Virus record (IMG/VR): IMGVR_UViG_3300049617_000013
Location: 1-21,799 of that record
DNA: 21,799 nt
Origin: a virus
Direction: 5' to 3' (one strand)
The translations under genes were made by a program, and so were the position numbers. Shown here one piece after another: positions 15,207 to 21,549 of the stretch (the stretch's first letter is position 1; each line of letters begins with the position of its first letter). The notes under the pieces were generated by a model, which did no database searches, was not told the origin of the DNA, and worked only from the letters and a program-made list of their open reading frames with translations.

Positions 15207-15352
15207 AGCTGCGCGGCCTCCATGCGAGGTTAGGGCAAATTGCCCTAAGCTTTGACGCACCAAAAAAAATAATTTCGGCAAAAAATTTTGCGGCGGTTTG
15301 GATGATCTTAAGTGCCGGTCCGCGGCAGGCAGGCCGCAAACTTTTGACCCCC
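15207..15352 (-). other. Candidate packaging (cos/pac) region between HNH and terS
   Basis: A 146-bp non-coding gap. On the plus strand it holds a 19-bp palindrome (15230-15248), an A8 run (15262-15269), and an A6T4 element with arms GCAAAA/TTTTGC (15278-15291), the two A-tracts lying roughly two helical turns apart. At the HNH end a G-rich tract (coding strand GGGGGGTAGGGGGGTC) spans the HNH stop codon, next to a small GCGGC/GCCGC inverted repeat. Bent DNA and dyads beside an HNH nuclease and small terminase gene are typical of cos sites. The cut position cannot be given. Confidence 0.5.
15230..15248. repeat. 19-bp perfect palindrome upstream of terS
   Basis: TTAGGGCAAATTGCCCTAA has two 9-base arms around a single central base. 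It lies 24 bp before the terS start codon. It could be an operator for the packaging genes or a recognition site for the small terminase or HNH protein. No second copy was found in the window. Confidence 0.7.
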
Positions 15353-15700
15353 CTACCCCCCGCCTAATAGGCCGGAAGTCTTTTCGGCAGCTTGCAGCTC
15401 GCCGTCGTGACAGGGTTTGCACGCCGAGGCGTGGTTATTCGGGTCGATGAACAGCGCCCAATCGCCCTTGTGCGCGCGCTTGTGGTGAACAACAGTCGCC
15501 GCAGTGACGATCGACGGCGATTTAGCGAGGCAGGTTTCGCATAACGGCTGCCTGCCGAGTTGCATCAGCCGTAACCGTGACCAGATCGCGAGATTGTACC
15601 AGCCGCGCCACGGCTGTTCGGCCTTACGCCTTCGATCGAAGCTAGCACGATCGCCCGGACCAAGATGCTGCGGTCGGAAAACATTCGGCTTAGGTGGCAT
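15353..15700 (-). CDS. HNH endonuclease of the packaging module
   Basis: A protein of 115 residues from the ATG at 15700 (an ATG at 15727 would add 9). A CxxC pair (Cys54, Cys57 in 'LCETC') and a second one (Cys94, Cys97 in 'ACKPCH') form the zinc site, and the HNH core is 'VVHHKRAHKGDWALF' (His72/73), 'DPNNH' (Asn88/89) and His98. 'WYNLAIWSRLRLMQLGRQPLCETC' before it is the usual lead-in for phage HNH proteins beside terminases. Such proteins work with the large terminase in cos cleavage, and the gene stands directly before the small terminase. The stop lies inside a G-rich tract. The upstream gap carries four CGTCACG repeats. Confidence 0.88.
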   Translation of the reverse strand: MPPKPNVFRPQHLGPGDRASFDRRRKAEQPWRGWYNLAIWSRLRLMQLGRQPLCETCLAKSPSIVTAATVVHHKRAHKGDWALFIDPNNHASACKPCHDGELQAAEKTSGLLGGG

Positions 15701-15730
15701 TGCATCGTTTCGGGTGTGCGCGGCCATTCG

Positions 15731-15784
15731 CGTGACGGGCGCGTGGCAAGCGGCGTGACGATGACCGTGACGGCGAACGTGACG
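15731..15784. repeat. Four CGTGACG direct repeats, three with 12-bp period
   Basis: Copies of CGTGACG start at 15731, 15754, 15766 and 15778 on the plus strand. The last three are spaced exactly 12 bp apart, and the first is 23 bp away. They fill most of the gap between the NusG-like gene stop (15789) and the HNH start (15700). They could bind a regulator or a packaging protein, or be recognised on the RNA. Confidence 0.5.
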
Positions 15785-15788
15785 ACGC

Positions 15789-16472
15789 TTAGAGCTTTTG
15801 GATATCGGCCAGCGACAACTCAACCGGCACGTGGCCCCCGAACATCGCGACAAGCAATCTGATTCTCGTCGCATCGTCCAGTTCGCCGACAGCGACGTCA
15901 GGAAGCTCGTCAATGATGCCATCGTGCCCGCTAAACGGTCCGCTGTTGATCAGAACGCGCTCGCCGACCTTCCATTCCTCAACAGCAAGCTGCCGCGGCG
16001 ATGGCAGAATTTTGCCGATCTCTTTGATCGTTGCCTTCGATGGCAACGCGCCGTCGACTTCAAGCGCACGCAAGGCGTTCACGATTGCATCATCGATCGG
16101 CGCCGGCAGTGCACGCTCGCCATCGGCATCGCACAGCAGACCTTGAACGCCGATACGCTTGAATAACGCCGGCCATTGACCGTCATCAAGCGAGAAGCGG
16201 ACAAACGGATAGCGCGGCCACAACGGCCGCAGAACCGTCACTTTGCTCGGCAGCAGCGCGTTGCGCTTCGATGCTGTGAGCTTTCGCTTCGGAATGTCTT
16301 TCAGCTCGCGGACTTGGGTATAGCAAACCTCGTAGCCGGCATTACGCAAACCCTGGACCATCCGCGCATCGCTGGGATTAACCGAAAACGCCACGTGCCA
16401 TCGAGCGCCAGCCACACCGCTCATCGGAAAAGTGCCCGAATGAAGATCGGCGTCGTTTGATCGGATCAGCAT
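15789..16472 (-). CDS. NusG/RfaH-family transcription antiterminator
   Basis: A protein of 227 residues with both NusG domains. The NGN domain (about residues 22-120) starts 'GARWHVAFSVNPSDARMVQGLRNAGYEVCYTQ' and includes 'LRPLWPRYPFVRFSLDDGQWPALFKRIGVQGLL', the RNA-polymerase-facing signature 'PLFP.Y.FV'. The KOW domain (about 166-227) has 'WKVGERVLINSGPFSGHDGIIDEL' and 'RIRLLVAMFGGHVPVELSLADIQKL', as in host NusG. About 40 residues of linker lie between. AGAGGAA precedes the ATG at normal distance. Placed after the 400-bp non-coding region and before all late genes, it probably loads on RNA polymerase to allow read-through of the long late operon; that role is inferred. It could instead be a host-NusG competitor. 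Confidence 0.88.
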   Translation of the reverse strand: MLIRSNDADLHSGTFPMSGVAGARWHVAFSVNPSDARMVQGLRNAGYEVCYTQVRELKDIPKRKLTASKRNALLPSKVTVLRPLWPRYPFVRFSLDDGQWPALFKRIGVQGLLCDADGERALPAPIDDAIVNALRALEVDGALPSKATIKEIGKILPSPRQLAVEEWKVGERVLINSGPFSGHDGIIDELPDVAVGELDDATRIRLLVAMFGGHVPVELSLADIQKL

Positions 16473-16496
16473 TTGTTAGTTCCTCTTGTGCCCAGC

Positions 16497-16505
16497 TTGT
16501 CCACA
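16497..16505 (+). promoter_or_regulatory. DnaA-box-like site TTGTCCACA
   Basis: One mismatch from the TTATNCACA consensus, at the third base. A second candidate lies 23 bp away. Confidence 0.4.
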
Positions 16506-16519
16506 GCAAACGCGGTGAC

Positions 16520-16528
16520 TTATCCAAA
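16520..16528 (+). promoter_or_regulatory. DnaA-box-like site TTATCCAAA
   Basis: One mismatch from TTATCCACA, at the eighth base, in the same orientation as the neighbouring site; the starts are 23 bp apart, about two helical turns. Confidence 0.35.
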
Positions 16529-16613
16529 ACTCTCGCAAAGCATCGAATGTCCTACCTGTCCCACCTTGTTAAAAAGGTAGGTCAGTAAATCCGTGCCGAT
16601 ATGATGCGGCGTT

Positions 16614-16640
16614 GCCCCACCTGTCCGGCCTGCCCTACGT
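16614..16640 (-). repeat. Iteron-like repeat copy 1 (inverted orientation)
   Basis: Read on the minus strand it begins ACGTAGGGCAGGCCGGACAG and continues GTGGGGC. It shares the ACGTARGGCAGG core with the copies at 16760 and 16824, but in the opposite orientation. Its end resembles the GGGACAGGTAGG box near 16551-16562. Confidence 0.5.
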
Positions 16641-16759
16641 TTCGGCAAAGTCGACAATAAATTTCCGCACGCCTTTTGAGCGCGAGACACACGCGGCACG
16701 AGTCCAAAATGAAAGGCTCGACTCGCGCGCGCACGCGCACAGGAGTCCGCACGTAGGTC

Positions 16760-16778
16760 ACGTAAGGCAGGCCGGGCG
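16760..16778 (+). repeat. Iteron-like repeat copy 2
   Basis: ACGTAAGGCAGGCCGGGCG. It is identical to copy 3 over the first 12 bases and again over the last 5, and is spaced 64 bp from it start to start. A partial ACGTAGGTCACGT element directly precedes it. Confidence 0.55.
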
Positions 16779-16805
16779 AATGCCGATGGAATGCGGTAAA
16801 CTCCG

Positions 16806-16842
16806 CGCCCTACCTCGCGCGCGACGTAAGGCAGGTAGGGCG
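16806..16842 (+). repeat. Iteron copy 3 within a perfect 10-bp inverted repeat
   Basis: CGCCCTACCT (16806-16815) and AGGTAGGGCG (16833-16842) are exact inverted repeats around a 17-base spacer. The iteron ACGTAAGGCAGGTAGGGCG occupies 16824-16842. It starts 31 bp beyond the helicase stop codon, so it may also fold in the mRNA, but no T run follows. Confidence 0.55.
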
Positions 16843-16872
16843 ATTTTCGCCGATGTTTTTGCTGTTGACGGA

Positions 16873-18546
16873 TCAAAACGGCACTTGCTCGTCCATAGAA
16901 TCAGCAACCGGCGCTTGCTTTGCGTCGTCATCGAGCGGCCAAGTGACTGTTTGGTTGAGACTGCGCGCGAATGTGTCTCGCGCTTCCACAATGTCCGGCA
17001 TGATGTAGCACCATGTCCGCTTGGTGCTGGTGTTGCCTTGCTCGTCCTGCACATCGATCGTCCGTTTCTTGCGGTCGATCTGCGGCAACAGCTTGCCGAG
17101 TTTGATGCCGAAAACGGTTTCCTCTTGCTTTCGGCGCACGCCGATCTTTTCCGACGTCGCGATATAGTCGTCGAACAGCGCCGAACACGCGACCTCGCGG
17201 TTCCAGTTCACGCCATAGCGCAGCGTCGCGCCCGATCGCAACCGGCCGTACCACCAGCTTTCGACGCTATCGAGCGTCCTGATTTTCTGTTCAAGGAGCG
17301 CATCCGTGCGCGGTATCTTGCGCAGATCGATGCTGTTGAGATCGAACCGCAGCAGATCTCCGAGCAGATGCGCCAATCCGCCATCGGCGAGCAGCTCCTT
17401 ATCCATTTCGCCGAAATAATCATGGTTTTGCGCACAGCGCGGATCGACGTCGAGCACGGCAAAGCGCCGCTCGTCCTTGCCGGCCGGCACAACCCAATCC
17501 TCATTCGACGTCAGAATGAGCCGCACATAGTTTTTCAGCCGGATCGGATCGACGCCCTTGGCTTCGATCTGCTGGATCGGCGACGTCACCAAGCCCTTCA
17601 ATCGGCCTTCCGCCGCTTTGTCGCCCGCCCACACGGCCTCATCGGCCTGCAGCAAGAGACACGTCGCCATGTGCGCGTTGAATTGTCCGGTCACATAGCG
17701 CGGATCGTCGACCAGGAAATAATGCCGCGGAATGATCCAGCCGATCACTTCGCCGATTTTCGTTTTGCCGCTGCCCATGCGCCCGCGCAGCACCAGCGCC
17801 ACGCCCATGCGCTCGCGCGGCCGCTGCAGCATGTGCGCCAGGAAGCCGAACACCCATTTGAACAGCGCGTCGTCGCCGCTGCACACATTGGTCAAAAGAT
17901 GATCGCGGAACGTCTTATAGCGTTTGACGTCCGGTTCCTTAGCGGCTTCGATCGAGAATCCCGACCACAAATTGAGATAGCCGTCCGTGCCCGGCGCGCC
18001 GTCCGGGTTCGGATGAAATTCGATGCCCTTATAGCTGCGCCGCTTTTTCGACTGCAGCCAAGCGGTCGCCCATGTCACCGTCTTGATCTTGTCGTCGGCG
18101 CTCAGGCGTTCCGTGAAGCGATTGGCAAACCACGCGCGCAGCGCGTCAAGGCTGAGAACGCGCTTTTGATCCTCGATCGGCGCATCCGGCTGCTCAAGGA
18201 ATACGACCGCTTTGCTGCCCATCAGCACGAGCGCAAATTCCTTGTTCATCTGCTCGATCGAAAAACCGCGCGCCTTCGGCTGCGCCGGCTTGGCCTCGTC
18301 GTCGCCGGCGTCGCCTGTTTCGCTTGCTGGAGCGCGAGAGTGACCGTCGGCCGGGTTTTCTGCATCAGAGGCCGGCGAGGATGACGCGGCGTCGGCCGGT
18401 TTGTCGGCTGAAACCCCAGCCTTTTTCTCGCGCGCGCTCGCTTTGGCGGCAGACGACGCTTTAGGCACAAGCGCAATGACATTCGGTGCCGCGATCGGCG
18501 CCGCTGCATCGATGATGGCGACGATATTTTCCCAGCCCGCGATCAT
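16873..18546 (-). CDS. Phage primase-helicase (DUF5906-type P-loop ATPase)
   Basis: A protein of 557 residues from the ATG at 18546, 5 bp beyond the primase stop. Residues 28-92 are a low-complexity Ala/Ser/Pro/Asp linker. The ATPase domain carries Walker A 'GRMGSGKT' (residues 255-262), then 'FLVDDPRYVTGQFNAHMATCLLLQADEAVWAGD', with a Walker B-like 'LLLQADEA', and the sensor-like 'VRLILTSNEDWVVPAGKDERRFAVLDV'. This order is that of DUF5906 helicases of phages and plasmids, related to superfamily 3 / D5-like enzymes. It probably unwinds the phage origin. The C-terminal 150 residues, ending 'MDEQVPF', have a possible winged-helix segment ('CSALFDDYIATSEKIGVRRKQEETVFGIKLGKLLP'). Confidence 0.88.
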   Translation of the reverse strand: MIAGWENIVAIIDAAAPIAAPNVIALVPKASSAAKASAREKKAGVSADKPADAASSSPASDAENPADGHSRAPASETGDAGDDEAKPAQPKARGFSIEQMNKEFALVLMGSKAVVFLEQPDAPIEDQKRVLSLDALRAWFANRFTERLSADDKIKTVTWATAWLQSKKRRSYKGIEFHPNPDGAPGTDGYLNLWSGFSIEAAKEPDVKRYKTFRDHLLTNVCSGDDALFKWVFGFLAHMLQRPRERMGVALVLRGRMGSGKTKIGEVIGWIIPRHYFLVDDPRYVTGQFNAHMATCLLLQADEAVWAGDKAAEGRLKGLVTSPIQQIEAKGVDPIRLKNYVRLILTSNEDWVVPAGKDERRFAVLDVDPRCAQNHDYFGEMDKELLADGGLAHLLGDLLRFDLNSIDLRKIPRTDALLEQKIRTLDSVESWWYGRLRSGATLRYGVNWNREVACSALFDDYIATSEKIGVRRKQEETVFGIKLGKLLPQIDRKKRTIDVQDEQGNTSTKRTWCYIMPDIVEARDTFARSLNQTVTWPLDDDAKQAPVADSMDEQVPF

Positions 18547-18550
18547 GGTG

Positions 18551-19702
18551 CTATGCCGCGCCCCGCAGCGCGTCGTTGAAATCCATGCCATCAGGCGCCC
18601 AGGCGACGCGCACCACGCGCCCATCGCGCGTGAAACGCTGCGCGCCGCGCCATAGCGTGCAATGCGTCGTGAAGCGGTCGCTGTCGCCGTCGCCGAGCAG
18701 CACCACGTCCTGCACGCTGTCGGGGATGGCGATCGACACCGTGTCCGGCGCCGGCGCCAAGCCTGGCACGCGCCGCCTTTTGCCGCCGGCATCCTTAAGC
18801 GTCGGATGCGGCACGCTGTCGGCCGACTTGCCGCCGATATTGCCAAGATCGACCGATGACCAGAACGCAAAGCCCGACAGATCGCGGCCGGACCGCTGCA
18901 GCGCCAGCCAGACCGACAGCACGGTTTCGATGCCTTCGCCGAGGCAAAGCGAAACCGGCGCGTCGCTCGGCTGCGACAGCCGGATCACATGAGCGGCTTT
19001 CGAGCCGCGCACCTTTTTCGATGGCAGATAAGCGCCAGTTTCCGGCTCGCGGATGCCGGCTTTTCCTTTCAGCCGGTTCAGATCGAGCCATGTCATGTGC
19101 AGCGCGCGGAACGTGCCGCCGGCGTCGACGATCGGCGCCAGCATGCACGGCCCGCGATGCACGATCGTCGCATCCTTCGCGCCCGTTAAGTAGTACGGCA
19201 TGTCGTCGAGATAGCGCAGCCGCAAATCGGCCGGCAGCGTATGCAGGCCGCGCAGCTCCAGATAGTCTTGCACAGGCGTGCCGCGGAATGGTGTGCCGCG
19301 CCGCCATATCTCGAAAACGGTTTCCCGCTCGCGCTCGCGAAACGCATTATTGGCGACGGCGGCTTTTGTGCGCTTCGCCTGGCGCTCGCGCTCCAGCTCG
19401 GCGGCGCGCTCGGCGTCCGGCTCGGCCGCGCCGCCGAGCTGCTCAATCGCCGCACGGAAATCGATTGACTCGTGCATCATCAAAAGCTTGATGACGTCGC
19501 CACCTTCGCTGCACACGGCGCAAACCCAATACTTGGCGTCGCATTCAAACGCCGTCGAGTCGCGCGCGGCAGGATCGGGCGAATGCAGCGGACACGGCCC
19601 GATCATCATCTTGCCGTGCCGGCGCAGCGTCACCCAACGCGAAGCGACCGCGTCGCACGGATTGCGCTGTTTCAGTTCCTCGATCGCGGCATCGGAAATC
19701 AC
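18551..19702 (-). CDS. DNA primase (CHC2 zinc finger plus Toprim)
   Basis: A protein of 383 residues from a GTG at 19702, three bases after the preceding stop; an ATG at 19792 would overlap the previous gene by 88 bp and add an unlikely Arg-rich leader. The N-terminal zinc finger has Cys37-x2-His40 and Cys61-x2-Cys64 followed by 'SEGGDVIKLLM', as in CHC2 primases. A helical linker (about 85-140) follows. The Toprim part has Glu in 'LCLGEGIETVLSVWLAL', the acidic 'VVLLGDGDSD' and ends with 'APDGMDFNDAL'. It matches phage and plasmid primases of the DUF7146/Toprim_3 plan. It makes primers for phage replication together with the adjacent helicase, with which it is co-transcribed. Confidence 0.9.
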   Translation of the reverse strand: MISDAAIEELKQRNPCDAVASRWVTLRRHGKMMIGPCPLHSPDPAARDSTAFECDAKYWVCAVCSEGGDVIKLLMMHESIDFRAAIEQLGGAAEPDAERAAELERERQAKRTKAAVANNAFRERERETVFEIWRRGTPFRGTPVQDYLELRGLHTLPADLRLRYLDDMPYYLTGAKDATIVHRGPCMLAPIVDAGGTFRALHMTWLDLNRLKGKAGIREPETGAYLPSKKVRGSKAAHVIRLSQPSDAPVSLCLGEGIETVLSVWLALQRSGRDLSGFAFWSSVDLGNIGGKSADSVPHPTLKDAGGKRRRVPGLAPAPDTVSIAIPDSVQDVVLLGDGDSDRFTTHCTLWRGAQRFTRDGRVVRVAWAPDGMDFNDALRGAA

Positions 19703-19704
19703 TT

Positions 19705-20199
19705 TTAGGTTCCGACCTTGGGCCCTTCCGAGCCGTCGTTTTCGTACCAAGTGAATTCGCCAGCCTCGCCGACCGGGAAATGGCCGCGGCATGTGGTGCA
19801 GAATGTGCCGCTATAAAAGCCAGGATCGCGCGCGCAGGTTTCGGCAATGTCGCGGCTCATTGTTGTGATCTTGCCGCATTTCAAATGCCGATAGGCATCG
19901 CGCACCGGGCGCACAAAGCCCTTGCTGCGCTCGGCATTGGTCAGAACGACATAACCCTTTTGCTGACCGCTTTCCGGCTCGATCTCGCGATGATCATCCG
20001 TCACAGCACCGCCGCCAGAGAGTTGCCGTGCTGCTCGGTCGACGGGAATAGCCGCAGCCGCTTCGCGCTTCGCCGCGTCCAGACGCTGGCGCGCAGCCGT
20101 CAGCGAATTTCCCTTTTCGGCCACCGCATGCTGTGCGTCGGTGAGCTGCAAAACGGCGTCGTCATAGTCAGCTTGCGCGCGCTTAAGATTTTCATTCAT
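19705..20199 (-). CDS. Coiled-coil protein with Cys-rich C-terminus
   Basis: A protein of 164 residues. Residues 1-50 are a helical, probably coiled-coil stretch ('AQADYDDAVLQLTDAQHAVAE'). From residue 100 the sequence is conserved-looking: 'RDAYRHLKCGKITTMSRDIAETCARDPGFYSGTFCTTCRGHFPVGEAGEF' with Cys108, Cys122, Cys134, Cys137 and His140, able to hold a zinc ion. I know this C-terminal pattern, ending in a short acidic tail and 'KVGT', from small proteins of alphaproteobacterial phages and mobile elements, with no established role. GAGGGGC lies just before the ATG. It directly precedes the primase, so a part in replication or its control is possible; this is inference. Confidence 0.75.
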   Translation of the reverse strand: MNENLKRAQADYDDAVLQLTDAQHAVAEKGNSLTAARQRLDAAKREAAAAIPVDRAARQLSGGGAVTDDHREIEPESGQQKGYVVLTNAERSKGFVRPVRDAYRHLKCGKITTMSRDIAETCARDPGFYSGTFCTTCRGHFPVGEAGEFTWYENDGSEGPKVGT

Positions 20200-20206
20200 T
20201 TGCCCC

Positions 20207-20488
20207 TCAATGATGTTCCTGCGCCGATACGCCGCGCATTTGCTTGACGATATATTCGCTTAAGGCGACCTCGCTTGTGGCGCGGATGGTCGCCCACGGC
20301 ATTTCGATAGAGACAATCTTGTCATCCATCGCGATGGCAAATTTCACCTGATCGCGCGAACGCGCAGCAGCGATCTTGCCGCCTGGATCATGTGCGATCG
20401 TTTCGCCGCGCTCGGCCGCTTTCAACGCCGCAGCGATGCGGTCGGCCTGATTTTTCACAACGCGCAGTGGCGACTTTGCTGTGGTCAT
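20207..20488 (-). CDS. Hypothetical early phage protein
   Basis: A protein of 93 residues, not recognised as a named family. The start has 'RIAAALKAAERGE', a helical segment, and the middle 'GGKIAAARSRDQVKFAIAMDDKIVSIEMPWATIRATSEVALSEYIVKQM', which alternates strand and helix and reads like a compact globular fold. No Cys and no membrane segment. The ATG overlaps the preceding stop (ATGA), and the next start lies 8 bp past its stop. Small proteins with this middle motif accompany replication genes in alphaproteobacterial phages, but no function is known to me. Confidence 0.7.
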   Translation of the reverse strand: MTTAKSPLRVVKNQADRIAAALKAAERGETIAHDPGGKIAAARSRDQVKFAIAMDDKIVSIEMPWATIRATSEVALSEYIVKQMRGVSAQEHH

Positions 20489-20700
20489 GTCAGCGCCTCA
20501 TCGGCCTGATCCATCAGCGCGACAAAGGCGGTCAGCCGCGCCACGGCGTTTTGCGCGTCGTCATCGCCGGGAATGCGTTCGACGCCATCGAACCGCGATT
20601 GCGTCGCCGGCCGCAGCGCGTCGATCTCGCGCGACGCTTCCTTGCGCATCCGCGCGACGCGACGGCGCATCAAAGCGAGTGCATCGCCGCCGGCGGTCAT
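20485..20700 (-). CDS. Hypothetical small helical protein
   Basis: A protein of 71 residues, almost wholly helical by composition (Ala, Arg, Asp, Leu), beginning 'MTAGGDALALMRRRVARMRKEASREIDALR' and ending 'AVARLTAFVALMDQADEALT'. The basic first half and acidic second half could make a small dimeric bundle. No family is recognised. Both ends overlap neighbours as ATGA, so it is translated with the ASCH and 93-residue genes as one unit. Confidence 0.6.
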   Translation of the reverse strand: MTAGGDALALMRRRVARMRKEASREIDALRPATQSRFDGVERIPGDDDAQNAVARLTAFVALMDQADEALT

Positions 20701-21089
20701 GACGCACCGCCTAATAGATCAGCGGCGGCCGGACGATCTGCCAGCATCCAGCGCGCAGGCGCAGGCACGATCGATGGCGCCGCCGCCTGCCATCTGAAAT
20801 AACCGAGCGCGCCGACCGCGGGCACGAAGGCGCACGGCTTCGGATCGCGCATCACCAGGGCGCGCGGCCCGAAAAACCATTTGCTGTCGCTCTTGCTGAT
20901 CGAGCCTGTGACCTCGACCGAGCCGATGATGCCGCCGCGCTGCAGCTCGGCCGCCGGCGGGCAATCGATGCCGTGATTTTTCAGGAATTCGCTGGCAAGC
21001 CAATACTCGTCCTTGCCGCCATAGATCACGGCCCAAGCCCAAGGCTGCCGGATCGAGATCGCGATATCGGGCAGATCGAGCGTCGTCAT
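20697..21089 (-). CDS. ASCH-domain protein, core segment apparently missing
   Basis: A protein of 130 residues from the ATG at 21089, which overlaps the preceding stop (ATGA). The start 'IAISIRQPWAWAVIYGGKD' (residues 9-27) is the classic ASCH opening, and 'LQRGGIIGSVEVTGSISKSDSKWFFGPRALVMRDPKPCAFVPAVGALGYFRW' is the classic ASCH end as found in phage proteins. ASCH domains belong to the PUA-like superfamily and bind RNA or modified nucleosides. In usual members the 'GKD' is followed by 'IENRxW' and an 'RGPxLIHA' strand; here Asp27 runs straight into 'EYWLASEFLKNHG', so about 20-30 residues of core are lacking. The frame is intact, so this may be a reduced variant. The last 30 residues ('APARWMLADRPAAADLLGG') are extra. 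Confidence 0.8.
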   Translation of the reverse strand: MTTLDLPDIAISIRQPWAWAVIYGGKDEYWLASEFLKNHGIDCPPAAELQRGGIIGSVEVTGSISKSDSKWFFGPRALVMRDPKPCAFVPAVGALGYFRWQAAAPSIVPAPARWMLADRPAAADLLGGAS

Positions 21090-21229
21090 CCGGCGACTTT
21101 CTGAAAAAGCCAGTCGACCCACTGGACGAGGTCCATGAGAAACCACGCCATCACGACGACGCCGGCGATGCGCAGTTCACGCTTGGAAAGCGTCTGACCG
21201 GAAAGGATGCGATGCAGCGTGTCGAACAT
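21086..21229 (-). CDS. Small single-span membrane protein
   Basis: A protein of 47 residues. A charged N-terminus ('MFDTLHRILSGQTLSKRELR') precedes one hydrophobic stretch, 'IAGVVVMAWFLMDLVQWVDW' (about residues 21-40), long enough to cross the inner membrane, and a short end 'LFQKVAG'. The start overlaps the preceding stop and its stop overlaps the ASCH gene start (ATGA), which supports its reality despite its size. The role is unknown; early-expressed small membrane proteins of phages may act in superinfection exclusion or host takeover, but nothing here shows it. Confidence 0.65.
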   Translation of the reverse strand: MFDTLHRILSGQTLSKRELRIAGVVVMAWFLMDLVQWVDWLFQKVAG

Positions 21230-21549
21230 CACGCGCGCTCCTTTCCATGCGTCTGGGCAAAACGCTGCACGAGCCGGCCGATCGCCAGGAATTCCATCGC
21301 CTTGCGCAACTGCTCTTGATCGGGACATTTGCGGATGCCGGATTCGACCAAAGCGCGCTGTGTTTGCTCGATGCGCTCGGCTTCCGCGACGGCCGTGTCG
21401 TACAGCCGCGCATAAGTCGTCCGTAGGCACGCCGGCGGCTTGTCGCCGTCGATCCAGGCCAGCGCGCAGCGGTCGCAATTCCAGCGCCCTGCGCCGTCGA
21501 GCAAGGCTTGGCATTCCGTCGCTGCAGTCTTTTCCGTAACGGCACTCAT
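21229..21549 (-). CDS. Zinc-ribbon-like early phage protein
   Basis: A protein of 106 residues from the ATG at 21549, which overlaps the preceding stop (ATGA). The N-terminal third has Cys13 in 'ATECQALL', a CxxC in 'WNCDRCALAWI' and a fourth Cys in 'DKPPACL', spacing that could bind zinc, with a conserved-looking 'W.C..C...W...D.PP.C' plan. The rest is helical and charged ('TAVAEAERIEQTQRALVESG', 'EQLRKAMEFLAIGRLVQRFAQ'). The function is unknown to me. An in-frame extension upstream to the window edge is Arg-rich and only shadows the neighbouring gene, so it is left out. Confidence 0.7.
   Translation of the reverse strand: MSAVTEKTAATECQALLDGAGRWNCDRCALAWIDGDKPPACLRTTYARLYDTAVAEAERIEQTQRALVESGIRKCPDQEQLRKAMEFLAIGRLVQRFAQTHGKERA

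Larger units (their letters stand above)
16473..16872 (-). other. Non-coding region with iterons: candidate origin / late control region
   Basis: A 400-bp gap between helicase and NusG-like genes. It contains three copies of an ACGTARGGCAGG-type repeat, a 10-bp perfect inverted repeat, related CCTACCT/AGGTAGG boxes around 16551-16581, and two near-consensus DnaA boxes on the NusG side. Frames crossing it give low-complexity products such as 'SPYLPYV' that simply translate the repeats, so no gene is proposed. The late promoter driving the NusG-like and structural genes may also be here; no convincing -35/-10 pair was seen. Confidence 0.5.

Noticed and set aside
15350-15370. G-rich tract as a G-quadruplex
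   Set aside because: Two long G runs are separated by only TA, without the four spaced runs of a usual quadruplex; it is treated as part of the candidate packaging region.
1-16472. The cluster being a host gene transfer agent
   Set aside because: Tail genes are GTA-like, but linked primase, helicase, iteron region and an HNH/terminase packaging site indicate a self-replicating phage or prophage.
16520-16876. Minus-strand frame of 118 codons in the non-coding region
   Set aside because: Its product translates the iterons (for example 'SPYLPYV') and is Arg-rich; there is no ribosome binding site or family match, so the repeats explain it better.
16612-18384. Long plus-strand open frame of 590 codons
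   Set aside because: It lies antisense to the primase-helicase and the non-coding region, has Arg/His-rich composition and no recognisable domain; long antisense frames are common in GC-rich genes.
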